Shown: positions 27,453-37,928 of the stretch, piece after piece
Position numbering within the stretch: the first letter of the stretch is position 1
How the letters are laid out: each line of letters opens with the position of its first letter
Assembly: GCF_013415105.1 (NCBI RefSeq)
Contig: NZ_JACCDF010000004.1
Location: 1 to 64,000 of the forward strand
Source of the DNA: Vreelandella salicampi
Lineage (GTDB): Bacteria; Pseudomonadota; Gammaproteobacteria; Pseudomonadales; Halomonadaceae
DNA length: 64,000 bases
Reading direction: 5' to 3'
Program-made: the position numbers and the translations under genes
The notes under the pieces: generated by a model
The model's database searches: none
What the model was told of the DNA's origin: nothing
The model's input: the letters and a program-made list of their open reading frames with translations, nothing else

Positions 27453-27722
27453 TTAGCGGCGTAGACCTAAGCGCTGAATCAACGACTGATAGCGTTCGAA
27501 ATCTTTACGCTTCAGGTAATCCAGCAGCTTACGACGCTGGTTAACCATGCGGATCAGGCCACGACGCGAGTGGTGGTCCTGCTTATTGGTTTTGAAGTGA
27601 TCCTGCAGGCCATTGATGTTGGCGCTCAGCAGAGCCACTTGAACTTCCGGTGAACCGGTGTCACTTTCGCCGCGACCGTATTCATCAACGATCTGGGCTT
27701 TCTTTTCAGCAGTTAGTGCCAT
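27453..27722 (-). CDS. rpsO: 30S ribosomal protein S15
   Basis: Binds the central domain of 16S rRNA early in 30S assembly. Full length at 89 residues, with [48 protein letters not shown] and the C-terminal QRLGLRR. GGAG precedes the ATG. In E. coli S15 represses its own mRNA through a leader pseudoknot; the 95-base region before this gene could do so but was not folded. Upstream of pnp as in most proteobacteria. Confidence 0.97.
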   Translation of the reverse strand: MALTAEKKAQIVDEYGRGESDTGSPEVQVALLSANINGLQDHFKTNKQDHHSRRGLIRMVNQRRKLLDYLKRKDFERYQSLIQRLGLRR

Positions 27723-27817
27723 CTTTCACTCCAGTAAGCAATATGCCTAATATAAATGAATGGGTGAGACCACGCATATTTGCAGTCTCAGTCGTACTTT
27801 GTGCGCAAACATTACAC

Positions 27818-28750
27818 TTACGCGGCGGCTGTGTTCAACAACCGTTTGGGTGCCACTTCATCGGCACCTTTCACCACGCCAAGGCCAATAAAAGCCTCGC
27901 CGTGATAAAGCCGTGTCAGCGTATCCATCGCCATCCCCGCGACATCCCTTCGAGCGGACTGCCCATGGATCAAGCGCTGATAGTCGCTTTTAGCCACATC
28001 AAGCGCTGGCAGATGATCGACTAGCACATCAACGGGCATCAGCTCCGCTTCTTTTGCCTCTTGACCATCGAGCGCTTCAAGGGCATCAAGCGTCCACATG
28101 CCGTACGTGCCAAAGGTGTCAGCGCCAAACGGCCCTGTTTTTAGCCTTCTTAACGCACTGATATGCGCGCCAGCACCAAGCGCCTGGCCAATATCTTCGG
28201 CCAACGTGCGGATGTAAGTGCCTTTGCTACAGCTGACTTCCAGCTCGAAAGCACTTCCATCCCGCGACAGCAGGCGCGCATCATACACGCTTATGCGCCT
28301 GGCTGCACGCTCAACATGTTTGCCTTCACGGGCAAGTTCGTAAAGCTTTTTGCCTTGGTGTTTTAGCGCCGAGTACATCGGCGGCACTTGCTCGATCTCG
28401 CCGCGAAACTGCGCAATCACGGCATCGATATCAGCGTCTGACAAGTTCGGCACCTGCCGACGCTCCAGCACTTCGCCTTCGGCGTCGCCAGTATCGGTGA
28501 TAACGCCTAGCTCGACACGCGTTTTGTATACCTTATCTGCCTCTAGCAGGTGGGCCGAAAACTTGGTGGCCTCCCCCAGACAAATTGGCAACATGCCGGT
28601 GGCCATCGGGTCGAGCGTACCGGTATGCCCCGCTTTTTGCGCTTGATAAAGCCGTCGCACGCGCTGCAAAGCGTGATTGCTGGACATGCCCTTGGGTTTA
28701 TCCAACAGCAACACACCGTTGACGGGCAAACCACGACGGCGACGCGCCAC
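27818..28750 (-). CDS. truB: tRNA pseudouridine(55) synthase
   Basis: Converts U55 to pseudouridine in the T-loop of tRNAs. The catalytic aspartate is in HTGTLDPMATGMLPICLGEATKF; GVLLLDKPKGMSSN and GTYIRTLAEDIGQALG are further family motifs, and a PUA-like C terminus follows. Length 310. It starts with GTG at 28750, sharing one base with the TAG stop of rbfA, with GAGG upstream; translation is probably coupled. Confidence 0.95.
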   Translation of the reverse strand: MARRRRGLPVNGVLLLDKPKGMSSNHALQRVRRLYQAQKAGHTGTLDPMATGMLPICLGEATKFSAHLLEADKVYKTRVELGVITDTGDAEGEVLERRQVPNLSDADIDAVIAQFRGEIEQVPPMYSALKHQGKKLYELAREGKHVERAARRISVYDARLLSRDGSAFELEVSCSKGTYIRTLAEDIGQALGAGAHISALRRLKTGPFGADTFGTYGMWTLDALEALDGQEAKEAELMPVDVLVDHLPALDVAKSDYQRLIHGQSARRDVAGMAMDTLTRLYHGEAFIGLGVVKGADEVAPKRLLNTAAA

Positions 28751-29154
28751 TAGCGCGCCTCCTCGTGGTCCACCTCATCGTCATCGTCTTGACGATCAAG
28801 GTCGCTCGCCACCGCCTCGTCAATTAACGATGACAGATGCTGCCCGCGCACCACGCTTTCATCGTAATGAAAGCGCAGTTCCGGCACGTGACGTAGCTTA
28901 ACGCGCTTGGCAATTTGGCTACGCAAGAACCCCGCCGCACGCTTTAGTACCTGCAGGTTCTCTTTAATCCGCTCCGGTGTCTGTTCACCCAACAAGGTGA
29001 TGTAGACATCGGCATAACCAAGGTCGCGGCTAACGTCCACGCCGCTGACCGTGACCATTCCCAAACGTGGGTCTTTGACCTCACGCTGGATGAGAACCGC
29101 CAGCTCCTTCTGGAGTTGGTCGGCTACCCGGTCGGTACGCTTAAATTCGCGCAT
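28750..29154 (-). CDS. rbfA: Ribosome-binding factor A
   Basis: Small KH-fold factor needed for late 30S maturation and growth in the cold. The protein starts MREFKRTDRVADQLQKELAVLIQREVKDPRLG and contains ADVYITLLG and PELRFHYDESV. The length of 134 includes an acidic C-terminal tail (DRQDDDDEVDHEEAR), in keeping with a halophile proteome. It lies 18 bases after infB and overlaps truB. Confidence 0.95.
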   Translation of the reverse strand: MREFKRTDRVADQLQKELAVLIQREVKDPRLGMVTVSGVDVSRDLGYADVYITLLGEQTPERIKENLQVLKRAAGFLRSQIAKRVKLRHVPELRFHYDESVVRGQHLSSLIDEAVASDLDRQDDDDEVDHEEAR

Positions 29155-29172
29155 GCAAAACTCCCGGCGGCC

Positions 29173-31707
29173 TTAGAGGCTGCGCTCGACCTTCACTTGG
29201 TCGAAGACTTCGATTTTGTCGCCGACCTGGACATCGTTGTAGTTCTTCACCCCGATGCCACACTCGATACCACTGCGTACTTCCTGAACGTCATCTTTGT
29301 AGCGGCGCAAGGACTCAAGCTCGCCTTCGTAGATGACGACGTTGTCGCGTAGCACACGGATGCGCTTGTTACGGTGGACAGTACCTTCGACCACCATACA
29401 GCCAGCCACCGCGCCAATTTTGGGTGCCCGGAAGACATCGCGCACTTCGGCAATGCCGACGATTTCTTCTTTCCACTCCGGCGCCAACATGCCGCTCATG
29501 GCCTGCTTCACTTCGTCGACTAGCTGATAGATAACGCTGTAATAGCGTAAATCCAGGCCTTCACGCTCGATAATCTCACGTGCGGCCGCATCGGCACGGA
29601 CGTTGAAACCTACGACGATGGCGTCACTGGCAAGAGCCAAGTTGGCATCGGTACCAGTAATACCGCCTACGCCGGAAGACACGACCGCGACTTCGACTTC
29701 ATCGGTAGAGAGCTCTTCGAGTGCGCCCTTGATCGCTTCCAGCGAGCCTTGCACGTCGACTTTGAGGACGATGTTGAGCTTGGCCGCTTCGTCTTGGCCC
29801 ATCTGGCTGAACATGTTCTCAAGCTTGGCTTTTTGCTGACGAGCAAGGCGTACTTCACGGTATTTACCCTGGCGGAAGTTAGCCACTTCGCGAGCTTTCT
29901 TCTCATCCGCCAGCACCATGAAGTCATCCCCTGCATCCGGGGTGCCGTCCAAGCCTTGGATTTCGACCGGCATCGCCGGGCCAACTTCATCAACTTGCTT
30001 ACCCAACTCATTGGTTAGGGCGCGCACACGACCGTAGTGCAGGCCTGCCAGGACGATATCGCCCTTTTTCAGCGTGCCGTTTTGTACCAGCACGGTAGCC
30101 ACCGGACCGCGACCCTTATCCAAGCGCGACTCCACGACAACGCCTTTACCTGGCGCTTCCGGCACAGCTTTAAGCTCCAGCACTTCAGAGACCAGCTGGA
30201 TCGCTTCGAGCAATTCTTCAATCCCTTCACCGCTTTTCGCCGAAACGTGAACGAACTGTGTATCGCCGCCCCACTCTTCGGAGATAACGCCGTGTTGAGA
30301 CAGCTCGTTTTTAACTCGATCCGGGTCCGCGCCAGCCTTATCGATCTTATTGACCGCAACCACCATCGGTACGCCAGCGGCTTTCGAGTGCTCGACGGCC
30401 TCGATGGTTTGTGGCATCACACCATCGTCAGCTGCCACGACCAGGACAACGACGTCCGTCGCTTGGGCACCGCGGGCACGCATGGCGGTAAACGCCGCGT
30501 GGCCAGGCGTATCCAGGAAGGTTACGCCACCATGCTCGTCTTCCACATGGTACGCGCCGATGTGCTGGGTAATACCGCCAGCTTCACCCGTGGCAACTTT
30601 TGCCTCACGAATATAATCGAGCAGTGAGGTTTTACCGTGGTCTACGTGACCCATGACCGTGACGACCGGCGAGCGGGTAATCTCTTCACCTTCATAGGAG
30701 ATCCCTTCCAGCACCTCGGTTTCCAGCGCGTCATCTTTGACCAGCTTAGGCTTGTGGCCCATTTCTTCCACGACAATCGACGCTGTATCTTGGTCGATGG
30801 TCTGGTTAATGGTCACCGCCGCACCCATGTTAAACATGGCCTTGATAACTTCGTTGGCCTTGATCGACATTTTATCGGCCAAGTCGGCTACGCTGATCGA
30901 TTCGGGAATCGAGACTTCGCGCACAATCGGCTGCGTCGGCTTTTGGAAGCCGTGTTTGCCATTGCCCGCTTGGCTAGCACCGCCACGACGGCCACCGCGA
31001 CGCTCAGAACGTTTTGCTTTCTTCGCGCCACCGCCACGCTTGCGCTCTTCGCGATCACTACGATCATCCTCATCGTCGCGACGACCCTTTTTCTTCGCGG
31101 CCGTTTTCTTCGGCGGCGCCGTACGGCGGTCGCTGCGACCCTCTTTGGGCGGTGCCGGCGGCTCTTCTGGCGCGGGCTCGCTTGTCTCTAGCTCCGGCAC
31201 AGGGATTTCAAGCTCAGTCGGCGCTTCTGCCTTTTTCTTCGCTTGCTCTTCCGCTTGTTTACGCTCGGCTTCTTCCGCTTTGCGCTTGTCTTCCGCGGCT
31301 TGGCGCTCTTCAGCGTCGCGCGTTTTGCGCTCGGCTTCCGCGACGGCCATGTCCCCTACCAGCTGGCGCGGGCCAGAGTGCTTGGGTTCTGACGCTTTCG
31401 GTGTTTCTTCTTCGGAGCGCTTTACGTACGTTTTTTTCTTACGCACCTGCACTTCGATCGTTTTGCCGCGCTCGCCCGTTTTAATTTTGCTACGGGTTTT
31501 GCGTGTTAGCGTGACGCGATTTTTGTCGCTATCGCCCTCACCACCGTGACTCTTTTTCAAGTGGTTGAGCAGGGTACGCTTGTCGTCTTCGGAAACGGCA
31601 TCGGTTTCCGAGCGATGCTTAAGCCCGGCTTCTTTCATTTGTTCCAGTAGACGGGGTACATCGCGCCCCACCTTCGCTGCAAAATCTTTAACTGTCATAT
31701 CTGACAT
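29173..31707 (-). CDS. infB: Translation initiation factor IF-2
   Basis: GTPase that brings fMet-tRNA (gene at 34047) to the 30S subunit. Residues 1-50 form an IF2_N domain; a long charged, low-complexity linker (about 60-260, rich in K/E/R/A) precedes a second N domain, then the G domain with [17 protein letters not shown] and NKIDK, and domains II-IV. Length 844. GAGG lies before the ATG. Part of the rimP-nusA-infB-rbfA-truB operon; nusA ends 27 bases upstream. Confidence 0.97.
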   Translation of the reverse strand: MSDMTVKDFAAKVGRDVPRLLEQMKEAGLKHRSETDAVSEDDKRTLLNHLKKSHGGEGDSDKNRVTLTRKTRSKIKTGERGKTIEVQVRKKKTYVKRSEEETPKASEPKHSGPRQLVGDMAVAEAERKTRDAEERQAAEDKRKAEEAERKQAEEQAKKKAEAPTELEIPVPELETSEPAPEEPPAPPKEGRSDRRTAPPKKTAAKKKGRRDDEDDRSDREERKRGGGAKKAKRSERRGGRRGGASQAGNGKHGFQKPTQPIVREVSIPESISVADLADKMSIKANEVIKAMFNMGAAVTINQTIDQDTASIVVEEMGHKPKLVKDDALETEVLEGISYEGEEITRSPVVTVMGHVDHGKTSLLDYIREAKVATGEAGGITQHIGAYHVEDEHGGVTFLDTPGHAAFTAMRARGAQATDVVVLVVAADDGVMPQTIEAVEHSKAAGVPMVVAVNKIDKAGADPDRVKNELSQHGVISEEWGGDTQFVHVSAKSGEGIEELLEAIQLVSEVLELKAVPEAPGKGVVVESRLDKGRGPVATVLVQNGTLKKGDIVLAGLHYGRVRALTNELGKQVDEVGPAMPVEIQGLDGTPDAGDDFMVLADEKKAREVANFRQGKYREVRLARQQKAKLENMFSQMGQDEAAKLNIVLKVDVQGSLEAIKGALEELSTDEVEVAVVSSGVGGITGTDANLALASDAIVVGFNVRADAAAREIIEREGLDLRYYSVIYQLVDEVKQAMSGMLAPEWKEEIVGIAEVRDVFRAPKIGAVAGCMVVEGTVHRNKRIRVLRDNVVIYEGELESLRRYKDDVQEVRSGIECGIGVKNYNDVQVGDKIEVFDQVKVERSL

Positions 31708-31734
31708 CTTGACCCTCCTCAGCCCGTGACCTGT

Positions 31735-33249
31735 TTACTGTGTGTTCGAATCGGATGTTGCGTCGTCTTCGAACCAGGGCGCACGGGCAGTCATGATCAG
31801 TGCCGCTGCGCGCGCTTCGTCCAATTCCTCGATATCGACCAGATCGTCGACAGACTGCTCGGCGAGATCTTCCATGGTGACGATGCCACGGCTAGCCAAA
31901 ATAAAGGCTAGGTGACGTTCCATACCGTCCATTTCTAGCAAGTCGTCTGCCGGCTGGGCACCGTCTAGCGCTTCTTCTGAGGCGATTGCCATCGTCAGCA
32001 GCTCGTCTTTTGCCCGCGCACGCAGCACTTCAACCAGCTCTTCATCGAATTCTTCGATTTCCAGCATCTCGTCAAGTGGCACGTAGGCGATTTCTTCCAG
32101 CGTGGTAAACCCTTCCTCAACCAGTAAGCGGGCAACATCGTCGTCCACATCCAGATGCTGAATAAAGGTGTCTACCAGGCTATCAATCTCTTGTTCACGT
32201 TTCGCTTCAGACTCGGCTTCGGTCATGACGTTAATGCGCCACCCGGTCAGTTCAGAGGCGAGGCGAACGTTTTGACCACTACGGCCAATGGCTTGCGCGA
32301 GGTTGTCTTCTGCCACCGCAACATCCATCGCGTGGGCGTCTTCGTCAACCAGAATCGACCCCACATCGGCCGGTGCCATGGCGTTGATCACCAATTGAGC
32401 GGGGTTGTCGTCCCACAGCACGATATCCACGCGTTCGTTTTGCAGCTCAGAAGAAACCGCTTGAACGCGCGAGCCGCGCATCCCCACGCAAGCCCCTACC
32501 GGGTCGATACGACGATCATTGGTTTTCACCGCGATCTTCGCGCGTGACCCTGGATCGCGAGCCGCCCCTTTGATCTCGATTAACTGCTCGGCGATTTCCG
32601 GCACTTCTATTTTAAACAGCTCGATAATGAGTTCCGGACAAGTACGCGATAGCAGAAGCTGCGCGCCGCGCGCTTCCGGGTCAACCTGAACCAACAATGC
32701 GCGCACACGCTCGTTCATGCGGTAGCGCTCGCCATGGATCATCTCATTGCGTGGCAAGAACGCTTCCGCGTTGTCGCCAAGATCAATCACCAAACCGTCG
32801 CGAGTGGTCTTTTTGACAATACCCGCTACCAGCTCGCCTTCACGATCAGCGTATTGACGCACGACTTCAGCACGCTCAGCCTCGCGTACTTTTTGCACGA
32901 TCACTTGTTTCGCTGTTTGTGCGGCAATGCGGCCAAACTCAGCGTTCTCGATCTTCTGCTCAACCACATCCCCAAGCTTCAAGGGCGGATCACGCTGTTC
33001 GGCGATGCTCTCTTTAATTTCGTAGTCGGGCGTTTCGAAATCGTCGTCTTCCACGACCGTCCAGTAGCGGATCGTTTCGTAATCGCCGGTACGCCGGTCA
33101 ATGTGAACGCGCACGTTCGCTTCTTCTTTATCAAAGCGCTTACGCGATGCGCTGGCTAACGCTGCTTCCACCGCTTCGAAAATGACATCGCGGGAGACGC
33201 CCTTCTCGTTAGAGATCGCGTCAACGACCATTAAAATTTCTTTACTCAT
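31735..33249 (-). CDS. nusA: Transcription elongation/termination factor NusA
   Basis: RNA polymerase-associated factor for pausing, termination and rRNA antitermination. Domains in order: the N-terminal RNAP-binding domain ([16 protein letters not shown]), S1 (about 135-200, [24 protein letters not shown]), KH1 and KH2 ([35 protein letters not shown]), then two acidic C-terminal repeats ([13 protein letters not shown].., [19 protein letters not shown]). Length 504. It follows rimP by 69 bases in the classic operon. Confidence 0.96.
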   Translation of the reverse strand: MSKEILMVVDAISNEKGVSRDVIFEAVEAALASASRKRFDKEEANVRVHIDRRTGDYETIRYWTVVEDDDFETPDYEIKESIAEQRDPPLKLGDVVEQKIENAEFGRIAAQTAKQVIVQKVREAERAEVVRQYADREGELVAGIVKKTTRDGLVIDLGDNAEAFLPRNEMIHGERYRMNERVRALLVQVDPEARGAQLLLSRTCPELIIELFKIEVPEIAEQLIEIKGAARDPGSRAKIAVKTNDRRIDPVGACVGMRGSRVQAVSSELQNERVDIVLWDDNPAQLVINAMAPADVGSILVDEDAHAMDVAVAEDNLAQAIGRSGQNVRLASELTGWRINVMTEAESEAKREQEIDSLVDTFIQHLDVDDDVARLLVEEGFTTLEEIAYVPLDEMLEIEEFDEELVEVLRARAKDELLTMAIASEEALDGAQPADDLLEMDGMERHLAFILASRGIVTMEDLAEQSVDDLVDIEELDEARAAALIMTARAPWFEDDATSDSNTQ

Positions 33250-33318
33250 GCGTTTGCCTCGCCAGAAAACCTGTCCTTATGTGCAAAAGCCCGGCATCTC
33301 GCCGGTCGCGTCACCCGT

Positions 33319-33780
33319 TCAGTCATCAAATTGAGGCACGATGCTGGCCTGATCTATGCTTTCAATTGGGAAGCAGTACTCTTCCCCATCAAGCTGGAGC
33401 AGGATTTCATCGCCCTCAATTCCGGCTAGCAATCCCTTATACTTGCGTCGACCATCAAACGGCATGCGCAACTTCAGTGCCACATGGTGGCCTTGAAAAC
33501 GCGCAAAATGATCAAGTGTATAAAGAGGACGCGCCATACCCGGCGAAGAGACTTCCAGTCGATACTCACCGGCGATAGGGTCTTCAACATCTAACACGGC
33601 GCTGATTTGGCGACTGATATCGGCACAGTCTTCGACGCTAACACCGCTTTCGCGCTCAATGTAGATCACCAGACGCGAATGCTTACCCTGGGAAAGGTGG
33701 TCGATACCCCATAGTTCAAAGCCCATGGCAGTAACAACGGGTTCGATCAGCGCATAAAGCGCAGCGTGTTTTGTGGCCAC
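33319..33780 (-). CDS. rimP: Ribosome maturation factor RimP
   Basis: 30S assembly factor. The predicted protein (153 residues) starts at a GTG at 33780 (GTG-GCC-ACA), preceded by GGAG, and reads ATKHAALYALIEPVVTAMGFELWGIDHL; later come DCADISRQISAVLDVEDPIAGEYRLEVSSPGMARPLYTLDHF and a C-terminal SH3-like domain. A 190-codon frame from 33891 is open but its first 37 residues do not look like RimP. It heads the nusA-infB operon. Confidence 0.93.
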   Translation of the reverse strand: MATKHAALYALIEPVVTAMGFELWGIDHLSQGKHSRLVIYIERESGVSVEDCADISRQISAVLDVEDPIAGEYRLEVSSPGMARPLYTLDHFARFQGHHVALKLRMPFDGRRKYKGLLAGIEGDEILLQLDGEEYCFPIESIDQASIVPQFDD

Positions 33781-33942
33781 AGACAAAGCTCCTATAGCCG
33801 TTGCATCAGGCACCTGGCCAGGAGTTGATAATAAAGCTAGGTGGCTGATTGGCGTTACCCGGAAACGTGTCTCCGGTAACCCGGTAGACATTCGCTAGTG
33901 AGATACTGTCGTCAGCAGCCACAACAAAAGCAGCTGCTAACA

Positions 33943-33970
33943 AAAAGCCCCTTCACAGGAAGGGGCTTTT
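33943..33970 (-). terminator. Hairpin terminator between tRNA-fMet and rimP
   Basis: An 11-bp stem AAAAGCCCCTT/AAGGGGCTTTT (33943-33953 with 33960-33970), loop CACAGG. On the minus strand it is followed by T residues, so it can end tRNA transcription or attenuate entry into rimP-nusA-infB. The rest of 33781-34046 shows no gene. Confidence 0.8.
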
Positions 33971-34046
33971 GGAGAAACCTGTAATACCATTTTTAGCATC
34001 AGCGCCATTACTTGTGCTTAGCAACGCTAAGCGGCACTGACTGAAA

Positions 34047-34123
<77 letters not shown>

Positions 34124-34229
34124 TCAATCTAGGTGGACGATAATAGACGCTTAACACTGTTTCGTCAAGATCTCTTTTCGTCTCAACTGCCACTCCTGAT
34201 CTGGTAGGCTGGCGTGCCAGCGAATCAGA

Positions 34230-34316
34230 TGGTGCCGAAGGCGGGACTTGAACCCGCACGACCGTAAGGTCACTACCCCCTCAAGATAGCGTGTCTACCA
34301 ATTCCACCACTTCGGC
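34230..34316 (-). tRNA. tRNA-Leu (GAG)
   Basis: An 87-base cloverleaf with encoded CCA, a long class II variable arm (AGTGACCTTACGGTCGT region) and anticodon GAG in the loop CTTGAGG. It sits between secG and tRNA-fMet, the same place as in Pseudomonas and E. coli. Confidence 0.95.
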
Positions 34317-34348
34317 ATCAGGGGAGGCTATTAAAAAGCGGCGACGCA

Positions 34349-34711
34349 TTACTCGCTGCTGCTTTCCTCTAGCACTGGCGCGGCATTATCCATGCTTTGA
34401 TCACCTTCGTCAAGCGTTGGAACGCTTTGTTGTTGCTCAATTAATTGCGCATCAGGAATGCCCGCCTCGGGCGCCTGCCCGGCCTGGGTAGCGAAGAACG
34501 CTAACGCCATAGAGGTCGCGAAGAAAGCGGCCGCAAGGATACCCGTAAAACGCGCCAAAAAGTTGCCGCTACCGCGCGACCCAAAGACCGTTTGTGAGGC
34601 ACCGCCGCCAAACGCCGCACCGGCTTCAGCACCTTTTCCCTGCTGAAGCAGGATCAAAACAACCAGGGCGATCGCAATCACCACGTGAACCATTAAAATT
34701 GCAACTTGCAT
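34349..34711 (-). CDS. secG: Preprotein translocase subunit SecG
   Basis: Small inner-membrane partner of SecYE that eases SecA-driven export. The start at 34711 gives MQVAILMVHVVIAIALVVLI, the first helix, then the conserved LLQQGKGAEAGAAFGGGASQTVFGSRGSGNFL and a second helix. The 120-residue length includes a C-terminal Gln/Glu-rich tail. A longer ORF from 34768 runs into tpiA. Only 4 bases separate it from tpiA. Confidence 0.95.
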   Translation of the reverse strand: MQVAILMVHVVIAIALVVLILLQQGKGAEAGAAFGGGASQTVFGSRGSGNFLARFTGILAAAFFATSMALAFFATQAGQAPEAGIPDAQLIEQQQSVPTLDEGDQSMDNAAPVLEESSSE

Positions 34712-34715
34712 GGAA

Positions 34716-35465
34716 TTATCCTGCTGACTGACAAATAGCGTGGAAGTCGTCGATCTTAAGTGAGGCACCGCCTACTAGACCGCCGTCGATATCTGGCTGC
34801 GCGAGTAGCTCAGCCGCGTTTTTGGCATTCATACTGCCGCCGTAGAGTAGGCGCAGCTGCTGTGCCAGTTGTGCATCAAATTCACCTTGATACGCGCGAA
34901 TGCCGCTCATTACGTCTTGCGCCTGCTCAGGTGTTGCAGTGCGCCCAGTACCAATCGCCCATACCGGCTCATAGGCAATCACCACCTGTTCGCGCTGCTC
35001 AGGCTCAAGCCGCGCCATCACATGACCGACTTGCCGCAGCACCACATCCATGGTGCTGCCGCCATCACGCTCTTCAAGCGTTTCCCCAACACACAAAATC
35101 GGCACAATCCCGACGTTGAGCGCCGCTAGCGTGCGAGCATAAACATGGTCATCCGTTTCCTGGTAGAGCTGCCGGCGTTCCGAATGACCAATCAAGACAT
35201 ACGTGACACCAAACTCTTTCAGCATACGCCCGCTCACTTCGCCGGTATGCGCACCGGAATTCAGCGGGTTTAGCGTTTGCGCCCCCAATGTAAGCGGCGT
35301 GCCTTGAAATGCCTGGTACGCGGCATGGAGATAGGGGAACGGCGGAATCACTGCGATATCCAACGCCGCGGGCAGTGTTGCATCACGAAAACGCTCACCG
35401 AAAGCGTGAATAAGCTCGGCAGAGCCATTCATCTTCCAATTTCCGGCTATTAAGGGCGTACGCAT
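34716..35465 (-). CDS. tpiA: Triosephosphate isomerase
   Basis: Interconverts DHAP and glyceraldehyde-3-phosphate. The TIM barrel of 249 residues begins RTPLIAGNWKMNG; catalytic His lies in IGHSERR and Glu in AYEPVWAIGTG, with the phosphate loop LYGGSMNAKNA and GGLVGGASL. Upstream is glmM (about 60 bases); downstream is secG, the usual gammaproteobacterial order. Confidence 0.97.
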   Translation of the reverse strand: MRTPLIAGNWKMNGSAELIHAFGERFRDATLPAALDIAVIPPFPYLHAAYQAFQGTPLTLGAQTLNPLNSGAHTGEVSGRMLKEFGVTYVLIGHSERRQLYQETDDHVYARTLAALNVGIVPILCVGETLEERDGGSTMDVVLRQVGHVMARLEPEQREQVVIAYEPVWAIGTGRTATPEQAQDVMSGIRAYQGEFDAQLAQQLRLLYGGSMNAKNAAELLAQPDIDGGLVGGASLKIDDFHAICQSAG

Positions 35466-35528
35466 GGGGCATCCTCACTCATGGTGGGCCAAAATGGTAT
35501 AGGACCGGCCTGATCAAAACAACCATTG

Positions 35529-36893
35529 TCAAGCCGTTGTGTTCGGTGACAGCAGCGCCTGCACCTGGTCGGCCAGCGACTGCGCCAACGCATCGACGTC
35601 CAAGTGCGCTCGCCCTTCCACCATCACGCGAATCAACGGTTCCGTCCCGGAAGGGCGCAAAAGCACTCGCCCTTCGTCACCAAGCTCGGCTTCCGTCTTC
35701 GCCACGGCCTGCTGTAGCGCTTCGGACGTCATGAGCTTTTTGGCGTGGCTGCCAGGGGGCAATCGCACGTTAACGAGCGCCTGTGGCACTTTTTCCAACC
35801 CGCGGAGCAGCGCCGGTAGCGTCTTATTTTCCCGCACCATCATACCAACGACCTGTAGTGCAGCGACAATGCCATCGCCGGTCGTTTGTATATGACCGCA
35901 CACAATATGGCCAGACGACTCACCGCCAAGCTCCCATGCGTTTGCGGTCATACGCTCCATGACAAAACGGTCGCCGACCTTGGCGCGCTCAAAGGGAATC
36001 GACATTTTCTCCAACGCCATCGCCAGGCCAAAGTTCGTCATCAGCGTCCCCACGACACCGCCTTCGAGCAAGCCGCGCTTGTAGCGATCCCGGGCAATCA
36101 AGTAGAGAATATCGTCGCCGTCGACTTCTCTACCGTCAGCATCGACTATCAAAACGCGGTCGCCATCGCCGTCAAACGCAATACCCAGATCCGCCCCTTG
36201 CTGAATCACCGCCGCACGCAGCGCTGCTGGGTAAGTCGAGCCAACCCTTTCGTTGATATTCATCCCATCGGGCGTAGCACCAATGGCGCTAACGTTAGCA
36301 CCAAGTTCGCGAAACACATTCGGCGCGATGTGGTAAGTCGCCCCGTGCGCGCAGTCGAGCACAATATTCAAACCGTGCAGACTTAAACGATCCGGCAACG
36401 CCGACTTACAAAATTCAATATAGCGCCCAGCGGCGTCATCAATGCGCATGGCCTTACCCAGCTGCGCGGAATCCGCGGTGGTCAAGGGCGCATCCAGCAT
36501 CGTCTCGATACGATCTTCGATCTCGTCGGGCAGCTTTTTTCCCTCTGCCGAGAAGAACTTGATACCGTTGTCGGCAAAAGGATTGTGCGAAGCCGAAATG
36601 ACGATGCCTGCATCGGCGCGGAAGGTACGAGTCAAATACGCAATTCCCGGCGTTGGCATTGGCCCGAGCAGCGCCACGTCAACGCCAGCTGCCGATAGCC
36701 CCGCTTCTAACGCAGACTCAAACATATAGCCCGAAATACGCGTATCTTTACCGATCAACACACGCGTGCGCCCCGACTGTCGGCGCAAGACTTGCCCGGC
36801 CGCCCAACCCAATTTAAGCATAAAGTCAGCGGTGATCGGTGCTTGCCCCACCGTGCCGCGAATCCCGTCCGTGCCAAAGTAGCGACGCGCCAT
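35529..36893 (-). CDS. glmM: Phosphoglucosamine mutase
   Basis: Converts glucosamine-6-phosphate to glucosamine-1-phosphate for UDP-GlcNAc, peptidoglycan and LPS. The start [13 protein letters not shown] is typical; the phosphoserine loop is [15 protein letters not shown], the Mg site is DGDGDRVL, the sugar loop GGESSGHI and the phosphate loop [14 protein letters not shown]. The ATG at 36893 shares a base with the folP stop (TGATG); a GTG codon one triplet upstream could also start. Length 454. Confidence 0.96.
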   Translation of the reverse strand: MARRYFGTDGIRGTVGQAPITADFMLKLGWAAGQVLRRQSGRTRVLIGKDTRISGYMFESALEAGLSAAGVDVALLGPMPTPGIAYLTRTFRADAGIVISASHNPFADNGIKFFSAEGKKLPDEIEDRIETMLDAPLTTADSAQLGKAMRIDDAAGRYIEFCKSALPDRLSLHGLNIVLDCAHGATYHIAPNVFRELGANVSAIGATPDGMNINERVGSTYPAALRAAVIQQGADLGIAFDGDGDRVLIVDADGREVDGDDILYLIARDRYKRGLLEGGVVGTLMTNFGLAMALEKMSIPFERAKVGDRFVMERMTANAWELGGESSGHIVCGHIQTTGDGIVAALQVVGMMVRENKTLPALLRGLEKVPQALVNVRLPPGSHAKKLMTSEALQQAVAKTEAELGDEGRVLLRPSGTEPLIRVMVEGRAHLDVDALAQSLADQVQALLSPNTTA

Positions 36894-37810
36894 CACGCCT
36901 CCCCCTCATTGTCTTGAAAACAGCTATCTTGAAAACAGCCTTCGTGGAGCACCGCCCAGGTCATGTTCACCGCATCCACCGTGGCGCCCACATCGTGAAC
37001 ACGCAAAATTTTTGCGCCACGCTCAACGGCTAACGCAGAGAGGGCAAGCCCGCCATGAAGGCGCTCCTCCACCGGGCGCCCTAGCACTTTTCCTATCATG
37101 CTTTTGCGCGACATTCCCACCAAAAGCGGCAGCTCTAACGCTTGAAGGGCATCCATATGTTTTAGCAGACGCAGGTTATGCTCCACCGTCTTGCCAAAGC
37201 CAAAACCCGGATCAATCAGCAAGCGATGACGCTTAAGCCCTGCGGCTTCGCACTCTTCTATGCGTCGTGCCAAGTAATCAGCCACCTCTGCCTCAATCGC
37301 GCGCTCATAGCGTGGCGACTGCTGCATGGTCTGCGGCTCACCTTGGCGGTGCATCAGGCATACCGGCAAGGCGCTCGACGCCGCCGCCGCAAGTGCCCCC
37401 TCGCGCTCCAGCGAGCGCACGTCGTTAATCATACCAGCGCCCAAGACACTGGCTTCACGGATGACTTGCGCGCTACTTGTGTCCACCGACACCAAGGCGT
37501 CCAACTCACCCACTAACGCTTCAACCACCGGCGCGACCCGGTCAAGTTCTTCCTGGTCGCTGACCGTATCGGCGCCAGGCCGGGTCGATTCGCCGCCAAC
37601 ATCAATGATCGCCGCTCCTTCCGCCAGCATCCGCTCGGCGTGGCGCAACGCGTCATCTAGCGCATTGTGCTGACCGCCGTCGGAAAAGGAGTCAGGCGTG
37701 ACATTAAGAACGCCCATGACACGAGGAAAAGAAATATCTAGCAAATGACGACCGCAGCGCAGGTGAGAACCCTCTTCGGTCGTTTGGTGGGAAGCCGCGT
37801 TTAAAGTCAT
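36893..37810 (-). CDS. folP: Dihydropteroate synthase
   Basis: Joins p-aminobenzoate to the pterin pyrophosphate made by FolK; the sulfonamide target. The TIM barrel has [47 protein letters not shown] and [15 protein letters not shown]. The length of 305 is slightly long because of an N-terminal lead (about 25 residues). It overlaps glmM by one base. Upstream it is separated from ftsH by a terminator. Confidence 0.96.
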   Translation of the reverse strand: MTLNAASHQTTEEGSHLRCGRHLLDISFPRVMGVLNVTPDSFSDGGQHNALDDALRHAERMLAEGAAIIDVGGESTRPGADTVSDQEELDRVAPVVEALVGELDALVSVDTSSAQVIREASVLGAGMINDVRSLEREGALAAAASSALPVCLMHRQGEPQTMQQSPRYERAIEAEVADYLARRIEECEAAGLKRHRLLIDPGFGFGKTVEHNLRLLKHMDALQALELPLLVGMSRKSMIGKVLGRPVEERLHGGLALSALAVERGAKILRVHDVGATVDAVNMTWAVLHEGCFQDSCFQDNEGEA

Positions 37811-37859
37811 GCAAAAGCCTAGTGTGAGAAGCGTCTGAAATTACATCTGCCAGGATAAC

Positions 37860-37888
37860 AAAAAGGCGCCCCGGGTAGGGCGCCTTTG
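37860..37888 (-). terminator. ftsH terminator
   Basis: A 10-bp stem AAAGGCGCCC/GGGCGCCTTT (37862-37871 with 37878-37887); on the minus strand it is followed by TTTT. It lies between the ftsH stop and folP. Confidence 0.85.
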
Positions 37889-37928
37889 CTGGGCAAGCGC
37901 TGGTATGGCGCTTACGTTTGGCTCCGGC

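Noticed and set aside
30737-31549. 270-codon plus-strand frame opposite infB
   Set aside because: Ser/Arg/Leu-rich shadow of the low-complexity linker of IF-2, with no start signals.
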